From the NCBI GenBank assembly GCA_034421095.1, contig DAOUKR010000004.1, positions 114,272-178,271 of the forward strand: 64,000 nucleotides of DNA, read 5' to 3'. The notes below the pieces were generated by a model, which was not told the origin of the DNA, searched no databases, and saw only the letters and a list, made by a program, of their open reading frames with translations. The stretch comes from JAGWBG01 sp034421095 (GTDB lineage Bacteria; Chloroflexota; Dehalococcoidia; Lucifugimonadales; JAGWBF01). This document shows positions 60,464 to 64,000 of the stretch, piece by piece. The position numbers and the translations under genes were made by a program. Numbering within the stretch: the first letter of the stretch is position 1; the number at the start of each line of letters is the position of its first letter.

Positions 60464-61834
60464 CTAATCGTTCTGCTGTTGGGTCTCAGGGAACCCTTTT
60501 ATTGTAGCAGGTACACCTACTGCCAGTCTACGGGGAGGCACGTCTTTCGTTACCACTGCACCCGCACCTGTGACTGCTCTGGCACCAACTCTTACGGGGG
60601 CTACAAACATAGTGTCGCAGCCTATGAACGCCTCTTCCTCTATTACGGTCCGGTGTTTGCTTACGCCGTCGTAATTGCAGGTGACCGTTCCGGCCCCGAG
60701 ATTCACGTTGGCTCCTATGGACGCGTCTCCCACGTAACCAAAATGACCCATAGCAACTCCACGCCCCAGACGGCTATTCTTGACTTCTCCGAAGTTGCCT
60801 ACGTGGACGCCGTTTTCCAGATGAGCGCCGGGTCTCAGGTGGCTAAATGGCCCTATTTCAACCGACTCCTCCAAAGTGGACCCTTCCAGGAATGAGGCTA
60901 TCACCTTGCACCCGTCTCCGATCACCGAGTCTTGTATCATTGCACCGGGGCCTAAAGTGCATCCATTACCGACCTTAGATTGGCCTAGCAACATAGTATT
61001 GGGATATACGACTGTGTCATGCCCCAACTCCACAGAGGCATCAATAAAGATGGAGTCGGGGTCAATCATCGTGACTCCTTCCACCATCCAATGTTCATTG
61101 ATTCGCCGCCGCATGGCCGCCTCGGCCCGGGACAACTCCAGGCGGTTATTAATGCCGAGAATTTCTTGGGGGTCTTGGGAAACCAGAGCCTCCACCCCGT
61201 TCCCATCTGAAGCGGCCTTGCCTATCATCGAGGTGAGGTAGAATTCACGTCCCGAAGCCTTTTCGATGTCAGGAAGGCTATCCCACAGCCACCCAGCCTT
61301 GAAGCAGTACGCCCCACCGTTGACTTCGGAGGGCGCCGAATCTTCCTCTGGAGATAGCTCTGAAGCTTCAATAACTTCTACCACCCCTTTTGCTTCATTC
61401 CGTTTCACTATGCCCATACTGTCTGGGGAGTGTAAGACGGCAGACAAGAGAGTTATACATGAGTCGCCTGATAGATGACGGGAGGACAACCGTACAAGGG
61501 TATCCGGACGGATGAGGGGTAAGTCGGCGTTCAGGACCATGACGTGCTCCGACTGCCCTCTAAGCAGAGAGGCTGCCTGAAGGAGGGCATGGCCTGTACC
61601 AAGGGGTTGGGACTGCAGTACGTACTCCACGGAGTCCCCCAATACGCCTCTAATTTCCTCCACACTGTCAGGTGCCGCCACTACCACAATACGACTGACT
61701 CCCGCATTCTTGAGAGCCTCTACGGGATAGACCACAAGCTCTCGGCCACACACTTTATGGAGGACCTTGGGCACCCTTGACCTCATGCGCGTACCTTTAC
61801 CCGCTGCCATTACCACTCCAGCCCAGGTATCCAT
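60464..61834 (-). CDS. glmU: Bifunctional GlmU N-acetyltransferase/uridylyltransferase
   Basis: 456 aa. N-terminal pyrophosphorylase VMAAGKGTRMRSRVPKVLH and QSQPLGTGHAL; C-terminal left-handed beta-helix acetyltransferase with SRLGRGVAMGHFGYVGDAS. Makes UDP-GlcNAc for peptidoglycan. Normal length. Confidence 0.95.
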   Translation of the reverse strand: MDTWAGVVMAAGKGTRMRSRVPKVLHKVCGRELVVYPVEALKNAGVSRIVVVAAPDSVEEIRGVLGDSVEYVLQSQPLGTGHALLQAASLLRGQSEHVMVLNADLPLIRPDTLVRLSSRHLSGDSCITLLSAVLHSPDSMGIVKRNEAKGVVEVIEASELSPEEDSAPSEVNGGAYCFKAGWLWDSLPDIEKASGREFYLTSMIGKAASDGNGVEALVSQDPQEILGINNRLELSRAEAAMRRRINEHWMVEGVTMIDPDSIFIDASVELGHDTVVYPNTMLLGQSKVGNGCTLGPGAMIQDSVIGDGCKVIASFLEGSTLEESVEIGPFSHLRPGAHLENGVHVGNFGEVKNSRLGRGVAMGHFGYVGDASIGANVNLGAGTVTCNYDGVSKHRTVIEEEAFIGCDTMFVAPVRVGARAVTGAGAVVTKDVPPRRLAVGVPATIKGFPETQQQND

Positions 61835-62009
61835 AATCAGTCCCCCTTGACGGTAACAGTGTTTGAATTCTTATTTCCTTGTGTGACGCAGGTTACATGG
61901 TAAAGGGAATGACGACTTTCAGTCAAGAGGCGATGGATTAGGGCATGAGTCCCGAAATAAATGAGAGGTATCCGTTCTTATCCAGGGAATTAGAGTAGCA
62001 TCTCCACGT

Positions 62010-62038
62010 TTGGAGCTTGCTTGCCCTGATGGTATAAT
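62010..62038 (+). promoter_or_regulatory. promoter for nhaA
   Basis: TTGGAG 62010-62015, 17-bp spacer, TATAAT 62033-62038. Confidence 0.7.
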
Positions 62039-62103
62039 TCCGAAATCATAGTCCTCGATGTCCGTTATAGCGTACCTGCGAGTCGCGAGCACAGGGAGTA
62101 ATA

Positions 62104-63363
62104 TTGGACAGGGTCAGACAGCTAATCGCTATACTCCAAAACTTCTCACTCCCACTTATTGTCGGAGTCATCGCCGGCCTAGTGGTCGCCAACCTTCACC
62201 AAGAGTTCTACAAGGATGTGGTAGATTATCATCCTTTTGGTGACGGTGCCGAGATATTCGGGTATCCAGTGACGGCCCACTTCCTCATAAATGAAGTGTT
62301 TATGGTCTTTTTCTTTGGCATTGCCGCCAAAGAGATTACCCAATCTATCCTCCCGGGGGGAGTCCTTAACCCGTTGAGCAAGTCCGTTAACCCAATGGTA
62401 GGCACCGTGGGAGGCATACTTGGACCGGCGGGTCTGTATTTCCTGCTCACATTTCTGTTCTACGGGGGCACCGAAGACTTTTCTGCGGTAGCCAAGGGAT
62501 GGGCCATCCCTACGGCCACCGACATTGCCCTTGCGTGGCTGGTAGCGAGACTTGTCTTCGGCCAGGGTCATCCTGCAGTCAACTTCTTGCTCCTTCTGGC
62601 CGTGGCAGATGATGCCATAGGCCTTGGAATCATTGCCATCTTCTACCCCCATCCCGAACACTCGGTGGAGCCGGTGTGGCTCCTGATGGTTGTCGGGGGT
62701 ATGGCAGCGGCATTCACGATGCGCCGCATGCAAGTCAAATCATGGGTGCCCTACATCGTCGTTGGAGGCGCGCTGAGCTGGGTCGGGATGTTAAAGGCCG
62801 GAATTGAACCTGCATTGGACCTAATCGTCATAGTGCCTTTCCTGCCCGGACCTAAAGTGGGAGCGACGATGCTGGCAGAGTCAGACGGTCCTAGCGGCGA
62901 CGTGAGCCACGCCAGTCAAGTCGCTGCTCATGTCCACACACATAATCCCCTAGAAGACTTCGAACACCATCTTGGGCTCATTGTGACTCTGGGACTGTTC
63001 TTCTTCGCCTTTGCCAACGCCGGTGTCTCTTTCGGTAACATCAACCCGGTAACCGGAATAGTCCTCTGCTCTCTCATCGCCGGCAAGACTATCGGCATTT
63101 CATCCTTCTCGGGAGCCGCCACCATGCTGGGCTTCCCACTACCTAATGGCATGGGTATAAGGCATCTGGTGGTAGCGGGAATGATTGCCGGATTGGGACT
63201 CACGGTGGCCTTATTCGTGGCCGGGAAAGCCTTCACAGGGCCTCCCTTCGAGGACCCGGCCAAGATGGGCGCTGTGTTCAGTATCGGAGTTGCGTTACTG
63301 GCGTTTGTAGCCGGAGCCTTGCTCAAGGTCAGGACCGGGGCAGGGCCGGGCCGCACTTCATAA
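62104..63363 (+). CDS. nhaA: NhaA-type Na+/H+ antiporter
   Basis: 419 aa, about 12 membrane helices. WAIPTATDIALAW and LAVADDAIGLGI include the two aspartates that bind Na+ in NhaA. A long hydrophilic loop around 255-290 (DGPSGDVSHASQ) is larger than in E. coli. TTG start with GGGAG upstream. Exports Na+ in exchange for protons. Confidence 0.9.
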   Translation: MDRVRQLIAILQNFSLPLIVGVIAGLVVANLHQEFYKDVVDYHPFGDGAEIFGYPVTAHFLINEVFMVFFFGIAAKEITQSILPGGVLNPLSKSVNPMVGTVGGILGPAGLYFLLTFLFYGGTEDFSAVAKGWAIPTATDIALAWLVARLVFGQGHPAVNFLLLLAVADDAIGLGIIAIFYPHPEHSVEPVWLLMVVGGMAAAFTMRRMQVKSWVPYIVVGGALSWVGMLKAGIEPALDLIVIVPFLPGPKVGATMLAESDGPSGDVSHASQVAAHVHTHNPLEDFEHHLGLIVTLGLFFFAFANAGVSFGNINPVTGIVLCSLIAGKTIGISSFSGAATMLGFPLPNGMGIRHLVVAGMIAGLGLTVALFVAGKAFTGPPFEDPAKMGAVFSIGVALLAFVAGALLKVRTGAGPGRTS

Positions 63364-63501
63364 GTCCCAATGAAATCCCTCACGCTTGGCTGCCGGATAG
63401 TGGCGGGATGCGGCCGGCCAGTCCAGGGACGGACGTGTCTGATGCTGCCTAAGAGACTCTTGTTCTGTCCTTCATCCCCATGTTATTCTTAAAAGCGAAA
63501 T

Positions 63502-63576
63502 GCCCCCGTAGCTCAGAGGATAGAGCGCTGGCCTCCGGAGCCAGGTGCGGGAGTTCGAGTCTCCCCGGGGGTACCA
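63502..63576 (+). tRNA. tRNA-Arg(CCG)
   Basis: Acceptor GCCCCCG/CGGGGGT, anticodon loop CTCCGGA (CCG) in stem CTGGC/GCCAG, TpsiC AGTTCGAGTCT, encoded CCA at 63574-63576. Confidence 0.92.
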
Positions 63577-64000
63577 GTTCGTAGCTAAGACCTAAGTAGA
63601 CTCGAACTTTCCCCGTGCGGCATACGGCCGAGACCATCCTGCGGCATTGAAGCCCTCATTTAGGTCCACTAGGTGCACTGCCGTTCCTTCCAACTTCGCC
63701 AACACCGCCGGTCGCCGCCTCCCGTACCCCCGCCGAAATGCCAGGTCTGACACGTCGTCGCCAGCCCTGCCGCCATCCTTTCCTTCCGGGTCGACTGTAC
63801 CAGGGCTTCGACCAGCGCTCCCCTTTCACTTCAACTCCGCACCAGTAGTTGAGCAGCGCCCGGTGCTTGAGCCCGTCCACCAAACTGGATAAAATCAAGA
63901 ACCTTCACTCTTCGGACGCAATCGACAAGCAACCCTGAGGTGCTCGTGGACAGTCAATTTGGAGGTAGCCACGTAGGAAATCGGACCCCTACGGGTGTGG
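63577..64000. other. Terminal intergenic region
   Basis: About 420 bp to the window end. No start with a ribosome site and no recognised protein on either strand. AGACTCGAACT at 63598-63608 is an inverted copy of the tRNA-Arg TpsiC segment. Confidence 0.4.

Noticed and set aside
63647..63898. Frames of about 80 codons on both strands
   Set aside because: No ribosome site, no recognisable domain, low-complexity Arg/Pro/Gly composition.

Overview
The window is about 57 % GC and reads as a chromosomal contig from an uncultivated Chloroflexota bacterium, most likely Dehalococcoidia/SAR202-like. That placement is inference from gene content: a LppX/LprG-type lipoprotein next to an MFS pump, GlcD-type FAD/Fe-S oxidases, MmgE/PrpD, GarR and isopropylmalate-dehydrogenase-like enzymes, an N-acyl-D-amino-acid deacylase, orphan xanthine-dehydrogenase subunits and many GTCATTCC palindromic repeats. 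It was not confirmed with 16S or a search. Sigma70-like promoters with 17-bp spacers recur, TTG and GTG starts are common, and a few mRNAs look leaderless.

Layout. 1-5 kb: a heterodimeric ABC exporter (first subunit cut by the window edge), a sulfopyruvate/phosphonopyruvate-decarboxylase-like alpha/beta pair behind a strong promoter, and a Rid-like protein. 5-20 kb: a large FAD/Fe-S dehydrogenase, a J-domain membrane protein, MmgE/PrpD, a Nudix hydrolase, garR-sucC-sucD, pheS-pheT, an MNT/HEPN pair damaged by a repeat, moeA and an unknown protein. 20-27 kb: a 47-aa Lys-rich protein, an ABC-2 exporter, a HEPN-like protein, a MaoC-like protein, small zinc and unknown proteins, a flavin reductase, a hydrolase lacking its nucleophile, and a D-aminoacylase. 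27-33.6 kb: an McrB-McrC restriction pair, a divergent heptad-repeat coiled-coil gene, an EamA permease, a membrane protein coupled to a Cas2/SinR-like protein, gamma-carbonic anhydrase and PCD.

33.6-41.8 kb: an NrtS-like protein, then FAD and 2Fe-2S subunits of a molybdenum hydroxylase separated by a RadD-like helicase. The junctions carry two copies of a 130-bp MITE-like element and a duplicated 5' end of the FAD-subunit gene, which records an insertion or rearrangement. An IPMDH-like enzyme, a Gfo/Idh oxidoreductase and a beta-propeller lipoprotein follow. 41.8-50.5 kb: a palindrome-rich spacer, an LprG-like lipoprotein with a DHA2 MFS pump, a coupled radical SAM/SPASM and PAP2/IPC-synthase-like pair, a HEPN-like protein, mtaB and an MBL hydrolase. 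50.5-56.5 kb: the conserved translation block tRNA-Thr, tRNA-Tyr, tRNA-Thr, tuf, rpmG, secE, nusG, rplK, rplA, [L10 leader plus attenuator], rplJ, rplL. 56.5-64 kb: a zinc-ribbon protein, an S41-family protein without its Ser-Lys dyad, a secreted protein, a CorC/HlyC protein, glmU, an NhaA antiporter, tRNA-Arg and an empty end.

Most unusual: the helicase/MITE insertion scar, the McrBC-coiled-coil divergon, the LprG/MFS pair outside Actinobacteria, the radical SAM/PAP2 pair, and several enzymes whose catalytic residues are replaced.
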